From: a virus
Strand: one strand, 5' to 3'
IMG/VR virus record: IMGVR_UViG_3300049215_000802
Span: 18,889-82,888 of that record
DNA length: 64,000 nt
The notes beneath the pieces were generated by a model. It searched no databases and was not told where the DNA came from. It worked only from the letters and a program-made list of their open reading frames with translations. Positions within the stretch are counted from its first letter, which is position 1. Each line of letters opens with the position of its first letter. This document shows positions 48,826-57,511 of the stretch, one piece after another. Both the position numbers and the translations under genes were made by a program.

Positions 48826-49108
48826 GTCCCCAGGTTCTAGGTGCTCCCCTTCCCCGCCACCCCACCTCTCCAGGTGCTCTCCCCCTCTCTACCCCACCTC
48901 CCCAGGTTCTAGGTTCCAGGTGTTAGTCCCCTCCCTCACCCGCCCGCAGGCGGCCTCTCCCGCTGGGAGAGGCGGAAGACGCGCGTCCCCGCTTATTCGC
49001 CGCCCGTTGCCAGTTCCCCCTCTCCAGCCAGGCTGGAGAGGGAGCGAGGGGGTGAGGCCCGACCCCGCCCCCGACACCCGATACCTGACACCCGACACCC
49101 ATCCCACG
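48826..49108. repeat. Intergenic array of dispersed repeats
   Basis: The interval holds CCCCAGGTTCTAGGTGCTC units, a CCTCACCCGCCCGCAGGCGG-CCTCTCCCGCTGGGAGAGGC hairpin, a CTCTCCAGCCAGGCTGGAGA hairpin and a final CGACACCCGATACCTGACAC run. No gene is seen in it. The units match those in the other gaps of this fragment. Confidence 0.75.
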
Positions 49109-50689
49109 TCACACCCGCACCGTCGGATCCGGCACGACCGTCCCCCGCCCCGGGTAGGGTGGCGGCTTCGGCTCGGCGAAACGCGGGTCGCGCTCGTCGA
49201 GCGGGTCCGGGCCGCGCAACGGTCCCGCGCGCCGCCGCGCCCTCGCGTTACGCCAGCTCGTCGTCGGCCCCGCCGCGCCGCTTGACGGCCCCGCGCCCGG
49301 GTCCGCGCCCGGCAGACTCGCGACCTCGCCGAGGAAGTGCTGGAAAACCCGCGAGGCCTCCTCGTTCGTCACCCACTGCCGATCGACGGCAATCGCCAAA
49401 GAATCGGTCAGGTTCTCGATCCCCTGCGCCACCTGCAGGCTCGCGTCCGGGTCCAGCTCCGGGAACTCGGCCGTGATGTCGTCGATTCCCACGTCGACAA
49501 GGCCGCGCCGATGCAGCGCCTCGACCGCGAGCGTCCGCATCACGCTCCCGAAAAAGAGCTGCCGCTCGCGGTAATGGAGGTACGTCGGCGCCGACATTTC
49601 CGAGGCGGTCCCCCGCGCGGTCCGCTCGGCCTCGGCGAGGAAGTACAGTGGCACGCCCGCTCCCGCCGCGATCATCAGCCGAATGGCGAGGCCGTCGTCG
49701 GCAACCTGCGGCGCCTGAATCTGCGGCAGCACCGCCGTCCACGTCTCGTTCTCGTTGCTCACGATCACGCTGCCGGGTGGCGGGGGGACGGCAAGCTCGG
49801 CCATCCGCTGGGTGACCGCCCGCCGATCCGCCCCCTTGATCTGAACGTGCCAGACGAACGCCGTCCGGTACTTGTTCAGCCGTACCCGGTCCGTGAGCCA
49901 ATCGCGATACCGTCGCAGCCAGGGAAGAATGGGCGCCAGGTCGCTCATTCCGCGGACAACGCCCGCCGGGCGGTTGACCGCGAAATGGAACATATCGCCT
50001 TTGTCCCACCACCGTCCCTCGGCCTGCAGCGCGCTCGGCATCCGCATCAACGTGTCCGGCGTCATTGGCTGCGCGGTCTGGTGGTACTTCAGCTCGTCTT
50101 CCAGATCGTCCGGGTTCGTCTCAATCCGATCGATGAGTGCCGCCGGCACCAGCCGAACGTAGCTCGTCAGGTCGTAGGGATTCGTGTGGACCGTGACGAA
50201 GATCTCGCCGTCGAGCGACAGCGCCGTCATCAGCGTGAACTGCCGCAGCCCCAAATCGTTCAGCGGGTGATGCCACCACAGGTCAATCTCCGCCTGAACC
50301 TTCGGGTCCGCCGCCTTCAGCTGCATCCCGTCGCCGAGCACGTGGTCCACCTGAAGCTGTACCAACCGGAATGCCAGCGGATTCGTCCGGTAATAGTCGG
50401 TCGCATTGTTCAGGTTCTCGATGATCTGGGCCCAGGTCAGCTCGCGCATCCCGCCCGAGATCAGCGAGCGCCAGCCGCGGTCTTCGTCGATAATGCTCTG
50501 GCTGAACGCCTGCGGGTTCACCTGCTCCGCGACGTCGGCCAGCGCCGCGCCCACCTTCCCATCGTTGGACACGAAAAAACTCGACGAGCCTGCCGAATCA
50601 GCAGAACGAGGCACCGCCACGCTCGGGCCGCCCGGGGCGGCAGCCGGCTCGTCGTAGACAATCCTCCGCAACCGATCCCGAAAACCCAT
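49109..50689 (-). CDS. Portal protein of the older prophage
   Basis: A protein of 526 residues. It has DYYRTNPLAFRLVQLQVDHV, LTLMTALSLDGEIFVTVHTN-like text, WWHHPLNDLGLRQFT, GVVRGMSDLAPILPWLRRYR, DWLTDRVRLNKYRTAFVWHV and AGVPLYFLAEAERTARGTAS, typical of one group of portal proteins in GC-rich hosts. The C-terminal 60 residues are Pro/Gly/Arg-rich. It appears intact, unlike its neighbours, and is unrelated in sequence to the portal of prophage 1. Confidence 0.85.
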   Translation of the reverse strand: MGFRDRLRRIVYDEPAAAPGGPSVAVPRSADSAGSSSFFVSNDGKVGAALADVAEQVNPQAFSQSIIDEDRGWRSLISGGMRELTWAQIIENLNNATDYYRTNPLAFRLVQLQVDHVLGDGMQLKAADPKVQAEIDLWWHHPLNDLGLRQFTLMTALSLDGEIFVTVHTNPYDLTSYVRLVPAALIDRIETNPDDLEDELKYHQTAQPMTPDTLMRMPSALQAEGRWWDKGDMFHFAVNRPAGVVRGMSDLAPILPWLRRYRDWLTDRVRLNKYRTAFVWHVQIKGADRRAVTQRMAELAVPPPPGSVIVSNENETWTAVLPQIQAPQVADDGLAIRLMIAAGAGVPLYFLAEAERTARGTASEMSAPTYLHYRERQLFFGSVMRTLAVEALHRRGLVDVGIDDITAEFPELDPDASLQVAQGIENLTDSLAIAVDRQWVTNEEASRVFQHFLGEVASLPGADPGAGPSSGAAGPTTSWRNARARRRAGPLRGPDPLDERDPRFAEPKPPPYPGRGTVVPDPTVRV

Positions 50690-50818
50690 CGCTCACCCGC
50701 CCCCTAAACCCCGTTCCCCAACGCCCCGGTCACCAGAACCCGTCCCCCAGAACCCGTACCCTAGAACCCAGCACCTAGCACCTAGCACCTAGCACCCATT
50801 CGTTCCGTCCCACTGCCG
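50690..50818. repeat. Intergenic CTAGCACCTAGCACCTAG-type array
   Basis: CAGAACCCGTCCCCCAGAAC and CCGTACCCTAGAACCCAGCA are followed by CACCTAGCACCTAGCACCTA. No gene or promoter is recognised here. It is the complement-orientation form of the units near 47750. Confidence 0.75.
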
Positions 50819-50819
50819 C

Positions 50820-51896
50820 TCAATCCCGAAACCGCATCCGCCAATCCCGATCCGGGTCCGTCGCCGCGATCACCGCCGACACAGCGGGGCCAGTCGAGGA
50901 CTTGGCCGCCTCGACCAGGAGCGCGACCGAGCTGAGAAAGTCGTCGTGTCCGCTCGTCTCCGGGACGTAGAAGCGCATCTGCCGGTTACCGGTCACTTCG
51001 CGGCGGGCGCATTCCACCTCGTGCCACCACTCCGTCGCCTCGCGATCGTCGGCGCCGTGAGCGTACCAGCGCAACCTCCCGCCGCCCGCGGCGGCCAACA
51101 GCTGATAGCCCAGCTCGGACTTGCGCGACGCCGAGAACGCGATTGAATCGACCACGTCCTCGCCCAGCGACAGCGTCAGAAACTCGGCTAACGGCGCGCC
51201 GATGCCGGTTTTGTCGATCGCGAGCTTGCTCACGTGCCAGTCGTGGCGAAGTAGCGTCGCCAGCTCCGCCCGCTGTCCCTCGTGGCTCCGCCCGGTCCAC
51301 CAGTACACCCCTTCCACCTCGACCACCGGCTCCCGATCGTCCAGCCCAACCTCCACCCACTCCACCCGCCCGATCGTCAGCACCGTCGAATCCCGCCGCG
51401 GCGCCCGCTCCCGTACCGCGGCATCACTCCCCGCCCGTCCCTCGTCCACCGACACTCGAGCCTCGCCTCCCGCCCCCCGTTCTCCATCCCCGGAAGCCCG
51501 AAACCCGATACCCGACACCCCGGTCGGTTCTTCGCTCGCCCCGGCCACGTCCAGCCCGGCCACCCAGGTCCCGTCGCCCTCGGCCCGCTCCCTCCGGCGG
51601 TGCGTCCCGCGCATCGCCTCGACCATCGCCCGGGTAAACAGCCCGGCCTCCTGGCCCAGCGGCCGCAGCTCAAACTGGGTCGTGAACATCGGGTGCTCCG
51701 GCCCGAGCCGCTCCCGCTCGCCTTCGACGAATCGGCCGTAGGCGGGATTGCTCTGGGCCACGACGTGCCAGGGATAGGCGAAATGCCGCCGCCGGCCGTC
51801 GCGCTTCTCCGCCTCGATCGCGACCTGAATCTGCTGGTGGAGCAAGGTCTGGTCGTCCCAGGCCGAGAGAGGCTGTACAGCACCAAAGTAGTATTC
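50820..51896 (-). pseudogene. Terminase large subunit, nuclease half only, 5'-truncated
   Basis: The frame opens at 51896 after a TGA and reads FGAVQPLSAWDDQTLLHQQI, then FAYPWHVVAQSNPAYGRFVE, WVAGLDVAGASEEP (first nuclease Asp), LAIDKTGIGAPLAEFLTLSL and HDDFLSSVALLVEAA (last Asp). The N-terminal ATPase with Walker motifs is absent. The middle contains an in-frame dispersed repeat (TGVSGIGFRASGDGERGAGG). The loss lies at the edge with the accessory segment. It cannot package DNA. Confidence 0.8.
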
Positions 51897-52034
51897 TCAA
51901 CCCGGAGATCATGTTTGACCTGGCCAGGATGTTGGCTCATGGAAATAATGAAGTAGGGGAGACGAGATCGTAGGAACCAGAAAACTTCTTGGTTCATTTG
52001 CCACACACGAGTAAGCATACTTACTGGCTAATAC

Positions 52035-52071
52035 TTGACAATAAGTAAGGAGTAGGATATACTGTCCTTAC
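52035..52071 (+). promoter_or_regulatory. Promoter and operator of the VapBC pair
   Basis: TTGACA, a 17-base spacer and TATACT (one mismatch from consensus). An inverted repeat GTAAGGA (52045-52051) and TCCTTAC (52065-52071) is centred on the -10 box. The start point lies only a few bases from the ATG at 52074. This is what an antitoxin-autoregulated promoter looks like. Confidence 0.85.
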
Positions 52072-52073
52072 CT

Positions 52074-52361
52074 ATGTTTCATCGTGTGCCAAATCAAGCA
52101 GAAGTGGGGGAGATCGACTCAACCGTTACTAGTAAGGGCCAGATCACAATCCCAGTTTCCGTGCGCCGACAGCTAGGCATCGATCCGGGAGACAAGCTGA
52201 CCTTTGCCGTTGCAAAGAGTGGAGAAGTTAATCTCAGAACCACGCGTTACCCTACAGTTGCCTCAGTCCGCGGCGCAGCAGGTGCTCTGAAAACACCGCT
52301 CACTTGGCAGGAAGTTCGCCAGATCGCCCGCGAGGATAAGTTGAAAGCGGGGAAACTATAA
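52074..52361 (+). CDS. vapB: VapB-type antitoxin (AbrB-like)
   Basis: A protein of 95 residues. The swapped-hairpin AbrB/MazE domain is plain (STVTSKGQITIPVSVRRQLG, then IDPGDKLTFAVAKSGEV). The C-terminal part would wrap the toxin. It is followed after four bases by the toxin gene and preceded by an operator around its promoter. A nearly leaderless start is likely. Confidence 0.85.
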   Translation: MFHRVPNQAEVGEIDSTVTSKGQITIPVSVRRQLGIDPGDKLTFAVAKSGEVNLRTTRYPTVASVRGAAGALKTPLTWQEVRQIAREDKLKAGKL

Positions 52362-52365
52362 GACT

Positions 52366-52800
52366 ATGGCTAATCCATTCGTTGACACCGATGTAATAAT
52401 TCGACTATTGACTAATGATGATCCCGTCAAACAAGCAGAAGCGGCCCAGCTCTTTCAAGCAGTAGAAGACGGTGATCTTACTCTATCAGCTCCAGACACG
52501 GTCATCGCCGACGCAGTCTATGTACTTTCCTCTGTTCGGCTTTACAACGTCCAGCGTCCACAGGTAAGGAGCTTGCTCCTCCCACTTCTTCGGCTACCTG
52601 GCTTTAATGTCGGTAACAAGCGTGCTGTAACTAGGGCGCTTGACCTCTATTCTTCATCTACTCTCGACTTTTCTGACGCCCTAATTGTCGCCTCGATGCA
52701 ACGGGCCAGTGCTGACAATCTGTACTCCTACGACACAGACTTTGACACTATCGCTGGGCTTAAGCGACTTGAACCAAAGGAGGCAAGCAAGTCAGCTTGA
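52366..52800 (+). CDS. vapC: VapC-type PIN-domain toxin
   Basis: A protein of 144 residues. PIN-domain acids are visible: FVDTDVIIRLLTNDDP (first Asp), TVIADAVYVL (Glu position held by Asp), TLDFSDALIVASMQ and YSYDTDFDTI. VapC enzymes cut RNA, often the initiator tRNA, when the antitoxin is lost. The pair stabilises the element that carries it. Confidence 0.85.
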   Translation: MANPFVDTDVIIRLLTNDDPVKQAEAAQLFQAVEDGDLTLSAPDTVIADAVYVLSSVRLYNVQRPQVRSLLLPLLRLPGFNVGNKRAVTRALDLYSSSTLDFSDALIVASMQRASADNLYSYDTDFDTIAGLKRLEPKEASKSA

Positions 52801-52809
52801 TTTGAGCTA

Positions 52810-53292
52810 ATGAGTAGTCACCCCAACAATTCCCCCAAGACCGGCCGCACTAAGCTTCTGTTCATGCCAAACCGTGAACTCCGTCGAGTGCCCCTTACCT
52901 GGCAGCACCCTCAAGATAGTATGGGAGAGAGTATCCCACTCTTGCCCCGCAACTATTACACAGATCGGGAGATTCGAGATCTCCTCGCCCAAGGCCACAC
53001 CAAAGATGAAGTTGAGAGCTGGATGATGCCGGACTTCACCAATATTCCGAAGAGTAAGATGGGAATCTGCCTCTATGAGACAACTACCGAGGGCACGCCG
53101 AAAAGCCCGGTGTATCCTGATACCGAATCCGGACGGATCGCCTTGGTCAGGTATTGCGCTGTCAAAGTTCCTGCATTTGGCTTTTACTACGTCCACGCCC
53201 AAACCCGGGCACAAGTCCTATTTGGCGAAGATCTGATGGTCTTTAATCCAGAAGAAGGGGACTTTGAGCCGGCTGTCCGAAAGGAGTCCTGA
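52810..53292 (+). CDS. Protein of 160 residues, unknown
   Basis: Starts MSSHPNNSPKTGRTKLLFMP. It contains PNRELRRVPLTWQHPQDSM, ESWMMPDFTNIPKSKMGICL and FGFYYVHAQTRAQVLFGEDL. No family recognised. It lies ten bases after the toxin and is followed by a small zinc-ribbon gene, perhaps one transcript. GC content is lower than in the prophage region. Confidence 0.6.
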   Translation: MSSHPNNSPKTGRTKLLFMPNRELRRVPLTWQHPQDSMGESIPLLPRNYYTDREIRDLLAQGHTKDEVESWMMPDFTNIPKSKMGICLYETTTEGTPKSPVYPDTESGRIALVRYCAVKVPAFGFYYVHAQTRAQVLFGEDLMVFNPEEGDFEPAVRKES

Positions 53293-53484
53293 TTGTCTGA
53301 AATGAAAGCGAATCGACGCAATAGACTACCAGCTCGGGTTTGCCCACTTTGTTATACCCGCTTTAGCGCTCATCCGGCGCTGTCACGAATCGACAATCGG
53401 ACATTGATCTGCCCGGACTGTGGCACCAAGCAAGCTCTAGCAGTGTTTAGCCGATGGCCCATCACCCGAAAGAAAGCCGCCTGA
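53293..53484 (+). CDS. Small zinc-ribbon protein
   Basis: A protein of 63 residues from TTG (AGGAG upstream, start abutting the previous stop). CPLC and CPDC lie 26 residues apart (VCPLCYTRFSAHPAL and LICPDCGTKQALAV). A basic N- and C-terminus suggests nucleic acid binding. An ATG nine bases later is the alternative start. Confidence 0.55.
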   Translation: MSEMKANRRNRLPARVCPLCYTRFSAHPALSRIDNRTLICPDCGTKQALAVFSRWPITRKKAA

Positions 53485-53873
53485 ACTGGCAATTGCGCAA
53501 TGGACTGAACTATAGCTGGATTAGATTTGCTTCGGGCATTTAGTGGACGACCTTTGGCGAGCGGAACCTCTTTCGATTCACCTAATAGACCATATGAAAT
53601 CCTCTAGTCAGCCCTAGCACATGGGCCACATTGAACAGTCGATTAAGCACTAGATTGAACTAGTGATAGACGCGAACACAATTGTTACTCAGTACCATAG
53701 GTAAAAATGGCGTTGGGTTGAGGGCGACGATATCAGTCAACATTTTGACCTCAGTAGACGCAGATTGGCCCATCCATTCGCCACAATCGTTTCTGGAGAA
53801 TTGCTTGGGTATGCCAATGACTTTACACAGTCATAAAGCAGTCTTTCTACTAACCCGGCGGTCGTGTGATAAT
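53485..53873. other. Non-coding interval
   Basis: No convincing gene on either strand. The bases are AT-richer than the rest. The right end holds a possible GATAAT -10 box (53868-53873) immediately before the palindrome and start of the next gene. Confidence 0.5.
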
Positions 53874-53887
53874 TATCCATATGGATA
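53874..53887. promoter_or_regulatory. 14-bp palindrome over a possible leaderless start
   Basis: TATCCATATGGATA is perfectly symmetric and contains the ATG at 53881. A protein bound here would block the start of the replication-relaxation gene. Confidence 0.45.
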
Positions 53888-54765
53888 GGCCCACCCCCGT
53901 TGGTCACGTAATGCAAATCGACTTAACTCAGACGAAACTACTGGAGCTCATCGGCCGACTCGGCGTAGCAGATATTCACCAGATTAACGACTGCTATTTC
54001 GCTCAAGGTTCATGGAAGACGACCCACACACGACATATTCGGCCCCTTGAGAGGGACGGCTATTTGGAACACACCAACATTTGGCGAACAGATCTCTGGA
54101 CCAGTCACCAGAAACGAGCTGCTGGCAGCCCCCGCTACGGTTACAAACTATCCACCCAGGGTTATCGATATCTTGTCCGAACTGGGATATCGCGGGCCGA
54201 TCTGATTCTGCCATCCGACAACCAAGGCAGCGCTCACACTCTCCAAGCCAACGACCTGATTGTCTTTGCTCACAGACTTATTCGACACTATCCCCACCTT
54301 CATCTGCAGTTTCGTAGCGAAAAGATACTGCGACGAATGAAGGTAGACGGCGTCATCCCAGACGCCTGGCTGAAGATCTGGCAGTCGCCAGCACGAAATG
54401 GGGCTTTCGCGCTTGAGCGAGACAAGGAGACGATTCCTCTCACTGAAAGTCCTTATGCCCCATCTTATCGATCGATCCGCCATCGAATCGAAGCCTATCT
54501 GCAACTGATGAACTCGCCACGGTACTCTGCCGCCTTTGGTACCGTCAGTCTTCTGTCGGTTTGGGTTTGCAATACCGAGAAACGCCAGAATGTCCTCGCC
54601 CAACTCGCGAAAAAGCTGTTGGAGGAAACTGGCCGTCGAGACCTTAACGCCCGATTCTATTTTGGTTTACGAACCGATGATCCTGATGTCTTCTTCTTTG
54701 CTAAGCGTTGGCTCCAACCAGGAGGGGAGGTGGTTTCGCTACTACCCGAGCGATGGCGCGACTAA
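53881..54765 (+). CDS. Replication-relaxation family protein
   Basis: A protein of 294 residues (or 284 from the ATG at 53911, where the domain begins). It contains LTQTKLLELIGRLGVADIHQ, HIRPLERDGYLEHTNIW, YGYKLSTQGYRYLVRTGI, ANDLIVFAHRLI and DGVIPDAWLKIW, the phrases of the replication-relaxation family (a winged helix followed by a nuclease-like part) used by some conjugative and rolling-circle elements. The next gene is a coupling-type ATPase, a common pairing. No Shine-Dalgarno site is visible for either start. Confidence 0.75.
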   Translation: MDRPTPVGHVMQIDLTQTKLLELIGRLGVADIHQINDCYFAQGSWKTTHTRHIRPLERDGYLEHTNIWRTDLWTSHQKRAAGSPRYGYKLSTQGYRYLVRTGISRADLILPSDNQGSAHTLQANDLIVFAHRLIRHYPHLHLQFRSEKILRRMKVDGVIPDAWLKIWQSPARNGAFALERDKETIPLTESPYAPSYRSIRHRIEAYLQLMNSPRYSAAFGTVSLLSVWVCNTEKRQNVLAQLAKKLLEETGRRDLNARFYFGLRTDDPDVFFFAKRWLQPGGEVVSLLPERWRD

Positions 54766-56159
54766 AGGTTCGGCTGGGGCGGATCTCCCACTCAAACCTG
54801 ATCCCTGGGATTCCTCTTCTAAACCCTTCTGGTTGGCTCCACCATTATCTGGAATTGGACGAGCGAGCGGTCAAATCGATGTGGCACTGCCTGGGTGCCC
54901 CCGGCAAAGGCAAAACAAAACTACTGGAAAGCGTTTGGCATCAACTATTCGCCCAAAGACAGGCAGTCAGCTATGTCGATCCACGGGGCGGAGCATTCTG
55001 GAATATCCTTCGCACTTTAAAGCATCAACGCTATTTTGACCGTCCCGATGCCTTCGAGAAGCTGATCGTGATCAATTTCAGCGCCCATCCACATTACCTC
55101 AAGATGAACATCCTCGACAACAGGTGGATCCATCAGGACGAGCTAATCCGTGTCATTATCGAGGCGCTAAAGCGAGCGTTTCCCGAGCTTCACGAGGACG
55201 TGGCTCAGACTGGCACCTCGGTCTTTGACCAACTCATCGATGCAGGACTACGAGTGCTCTATGCTAACCGGCTGCCAATCTACTATCTCTACGAGCTTCT
55301 CTCAAATCCTTCTAGCCGCAGTGAGTGGTTGAAAGCCCCCGTAGATGAAGTGGTGCGAAGCTTTTGGACGCAGCATTGGAACCGGTTGCGATTGGACCAG
55401 CAGTACGAGATCGGGGGGTCGGCGATTCGCCGTGCCTACTGGTTTGCCGTTACAGAGCGTTTGAAGTACTGTCTGGGGCAGAAGGAGAATATCCTACAGT
55501 TTCGCACGTTAATGGACCAGGGTGTCTCGTTTCTAATTAATCTCGGTGGCATTGTCTCAGAAAAGGACAAACAGCTTCTTGCCGGGCTATTGATGCACGG
55601 ATTCGAGGTGGGGACTCTGAGCCGTCGACCTAACAGCAAGATCCTCCCACCGCACTTTCTCATCGTCGACGAGTTTGCTGAGATGGTCCGCCACAGCCCG
55701 CAGAGCCTGATGACCTTACTTGATATGGCCCGCCAACACGGGTTGTTCATCTATGCCGCGCACCAATCGTTCTCTCAGGCAGTCAATCCGCGATTGGTGG
55801 GAGCACTCCAGAACACGCACACTAGAATTACCTTCGGGGCCGGCCATCTCGATGCCAAGATTCAGGCTGGTTCGATCGGGCATTACGTGTCCAGATCGGA
55901 GGGTTACACGCCCAGTCCAATCGAGCAAGAGCAGGATTGGCAGCAACGCATAATGGATTTGCCAGATCAACACGCCTTGGTAAAAGTTGGAACAAATAAG
56001 GCTCTCGAGATCGACACGCTTCCTGTTCCCGAGTTCAATGAGGACTTGCGCGACGTGATGGGAGAGTACTATCGCCGTTACTATTCGCACAAGGACAAGA
56101 TCCAACTTACGACTACGCTCGTGGCACCCCCTACAGTCGGACTAGAGGATGATCAGTAA
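54753..56159 (+). CDS. VirD4/TraG-like conjugation ATPase
   Basis: A protein of 468 residues overlapping the previous gene by 13 bases. Walker A is CLGAPGKGKTKLLESV, Walker B HFLIVDEFAEMVRH, and QHGLFIYAAHQSFSQAVNPR is a sensor-type segment. ALQNTHTRITFGAGHLDAKI follows as in TraG/DUF87 translocases. No membrane span is seen at the N-terminus, so it belongs to the soluble coupling-protein type. It probably moves the element's DNA to a secretion channel; no other channel gene is in the window. Confidence 0.8.
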   Translation: MARLKVRLGRISHSNLIPGIPLLNPSGWLHHYLELDERAVKSMWHCLGAPGKGKTKLLESVWHQLFAQRQAVSYVDPRGGAFWNILRTLKHQRYFDRPDAFEKLIVINFSAHPHYLKMNILDNRWIHQDELIRVIIEALKRAFPELHEDVAQTGTSVFDQLIDAGLRVLYANRLPIYYLYELLSNPSSRSEWLKAPVDEVVRSFWTQHWNRLRLDQQYEIGGSAIRRAYWFAVTERLKYCLGQKENILQFRTLMDQGVSFLINLGGIVSEKDKQLLAGLLMHGFEVGTLSRRPNSKILPPHFLIVDEFAEMVRHSPQSLMTLLDMARQHGLFIYAAHQSFSQAVNPRLVGALQNTHTRITFGAGHLDAKIQAGSIGHYVSRSEGYTPSPIEQEQDWQQRIMDLPDQHALVKVGTNKALEIDTLPVPEFNEDLRDVMGEYYRRYYSHKDKIQLTTTLVAPPTVGLEDDQ

Positions 56160-56228
56160 CATTGCTCCAGCACTCAGAAGCTGACTTCGCCACAAAAAGC
56201 CCCCTTTTGCTAGTGGCACCCCATGGGG

Positions 56229-56234
56229 TACAAT
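56229..56234 (+). promoter_or_regulatory. -10 box of the RusA gene with adjoining palindrome
   Basis: TACAAT with TTGCTA/TTTGCT 16-17 bases upstream. The palindrome ACCCCATGGGGT (56218-56229) fills the spacer. The start point is about nine bases before the ATG at 56250. Confidence 0.5.
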
Positions 56235-56249
56235 CGCTCAAGCTACCTA

Positions 56250-56603
56250 ATGATCATAACTCTGATTGGTGAACGACCTATAAGCTGGAACAAGGTAAAT
56301 GGCCGTGCGCACTGGTCGGTTCGGCGAGGAGAAACAGACCGCGTCCATGAACTTGTCCGGGATGCCTTAGCTAAGCTCAATCCACGGCGCTTGACTGGTC
56401 CGGTGAGCATTCGAATTACTGTGTACTTTAAAGATCGGCCGCTTGACAGTGACAATGTTTGCGATAAGCCTTATATCGACGCGTTGAAGGGTGTCATCAT
56501 ACCTGATGATCACTTCGGCATCGTTTGGGAAGCCACGACTTGCAGTCGAATCGACAAAAAGAACCCGAGACTTGAAATCAAGGTAGAGGAGATCGCCGCG
56601 TAA
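56250..56603 (+). CDS. RusA-like Holliday junction resolvase
   Basis: A protein of 117 residues. RPISWNKVNGRAHWSVRRGE and then YFKDRPLDSDNVCDKPYIDA and LKGVIIPDDHFGIVWEATTC carry the three Asp of the RusA active site. RusA enzymes cut four-way junctions and are common in phages and integrating elements. Its own promoter is likely. The family match is strong. Confidence 0.9.
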   Translation: MIITLIGERPISWNKVNGRAHWSVRRGETDRVHELVRDALAKLNPRRLTGPVSIRITVYFKDRPLDSDNVCDKPYIDALKGVIIPDDHFGIVWEATTCSRIDKKNPRLEIKVEEIAA

Positions 56604-56640
56604 GAGTTTGCCACTTAGTCGCGTTCGGTGGGCCGAAACA

Positions 56641-56669
56641 TTATCGAGCAGGCGAGGAAGTGGTACAAT
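56641..56669 (+). promoter_or_regulatory. Possible promoter upstream of the nuclease-like gene
   Basis: TTATCG, 17 bases, TGG-TACAAT. The -10 box is near consensus with an extended TGG-type element, the -35 weak. The next long gene begins about 90 bases later. Confidence 0.4.
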
Positions 56670-56760
56670 CCGGAGCATGTCTTCCAGTCGCAATGACAAG
56701 TAAGAATGTGGCCGCAGTTCGGTCTTGTGGCCGGATTGTTGGTCGTTTGGGATGATCTGA

Positions 56761-57393
56761 GTGATCACTGGAAACGCCGCGCTTGATCCTCGCACGGCTC
56801 GATTGCAAATGGAGGAGAGGCTGGCAACTTTGCCTCTCCGATTTCTGCCTAATCGTGCCCGAAGTTGGGAGAACGCAGCGTTCCCAAACATGGCGGCAAT
56901 CTATTGGAACCTGGCTCGCTCGTGCGTCGTTCCAGAACAGGATGTGTTTGCCGGGGCGGTGGCTGCGTTGATGGACCAGGGGAACAATCCTGCTGTTGTT
57001 GCTCGAGCCTCAAGAGCCTATCCAGCACTTGTTCGCCAGCATCATTTCTACCTGATGCTAAGAGAACACTACCCAATAGTCGTCCGCTCGGAAGAACTTG
57101 ACCTGAATGGTGTAGATCTGTTGATCGTCGAACAGGGGCGAGCGTATGGAATAGCGCTATCGGTCGAGACAGAGGCGGCACACTCATGGCAGCGGGTCAA
57201 GCAGCGTCGTCATCCCGAATCGCCCGAACGCCTACCGGTGCTGTATTTGTACGCCAAGCGAAGTGAGTACCGAATAGGCAACTTCTGGCTTCATCATCCA
57301 GATCAGTGGAAGCTGGTTCGAGACTGGATGAATCGGCTGCGACAGGGCGAGGATTGGATCACGGCTAGCGAGCTTCGATATGCACTGCAATAG
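56761..57393 (+). CDS. Protein of 210 residues with a PD-(D/E)XK-like core, unknown
   Basis: From GTG (an ATG 48 bases later is possible). LDLNGVDLLIVEQGRAYGIA, then LSVETEAAHSWQRVKQRRH, has the strand-turn-strand with Asp and Glu as in restriction-endonuclease-like folds, but the usual Lys after the second acid is not clear. It lies 119 bases before the Argonaute cluster and after the RusA gene. It may belong to the conjugative element, or be an accessory effector of the defence cluster. Fold call is tentative. Confidence 0.55.
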   Translation: MITGNAALDPRTARLQMEERLATLPLRFLPNRARSWENAAFPNMAAIYWNLARSCVVPEQDVFAGAVAALMDQGNNPAVVARASRAYPALVRQHHFYLMLREHYPIVVRSEELDLNGVDLLIVEQGRAYGIALSVETEAAHSWQRVKQRRHPESPERLPVLYLYAKRSEYRIGNFWLHHPDQWKLVRDWMNRLRQGEDWITASELRYALQ

Positions 57394-57511
57394 GACGTAT
57401 TTGTAGTGCTGTGTCAGTTCATCGGCCGATGATAATGTCAAGTAATGTTTCAGTGCATTCCAACGTATGGCTGGACTGCTCAGAAGTCGCGTTCTTACTG
57501 TGTGAGGGCGG

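Noticed and set aside
46140-49285. Several rightward frames rich in Arg and Pro across the older prophage fragment
   Set aside because: They are antisense to the portal and protease genes and the repeat arrays. No ribosome sites or motifs.
52807-53214. Leftward frame opposite the 160-residue unknown gene
   Set aside because: The rightward frame continues the direction and spacing of the vapBC transcript and is followed by a properly spaced gene; the leftward one has no context.
53682-53888. Rightward open frame of 68 codons before the replication-relaxation gene
   Set aside because: No ribosome site, no recognisable sequence, and it overlaps the palindrome and the next start.
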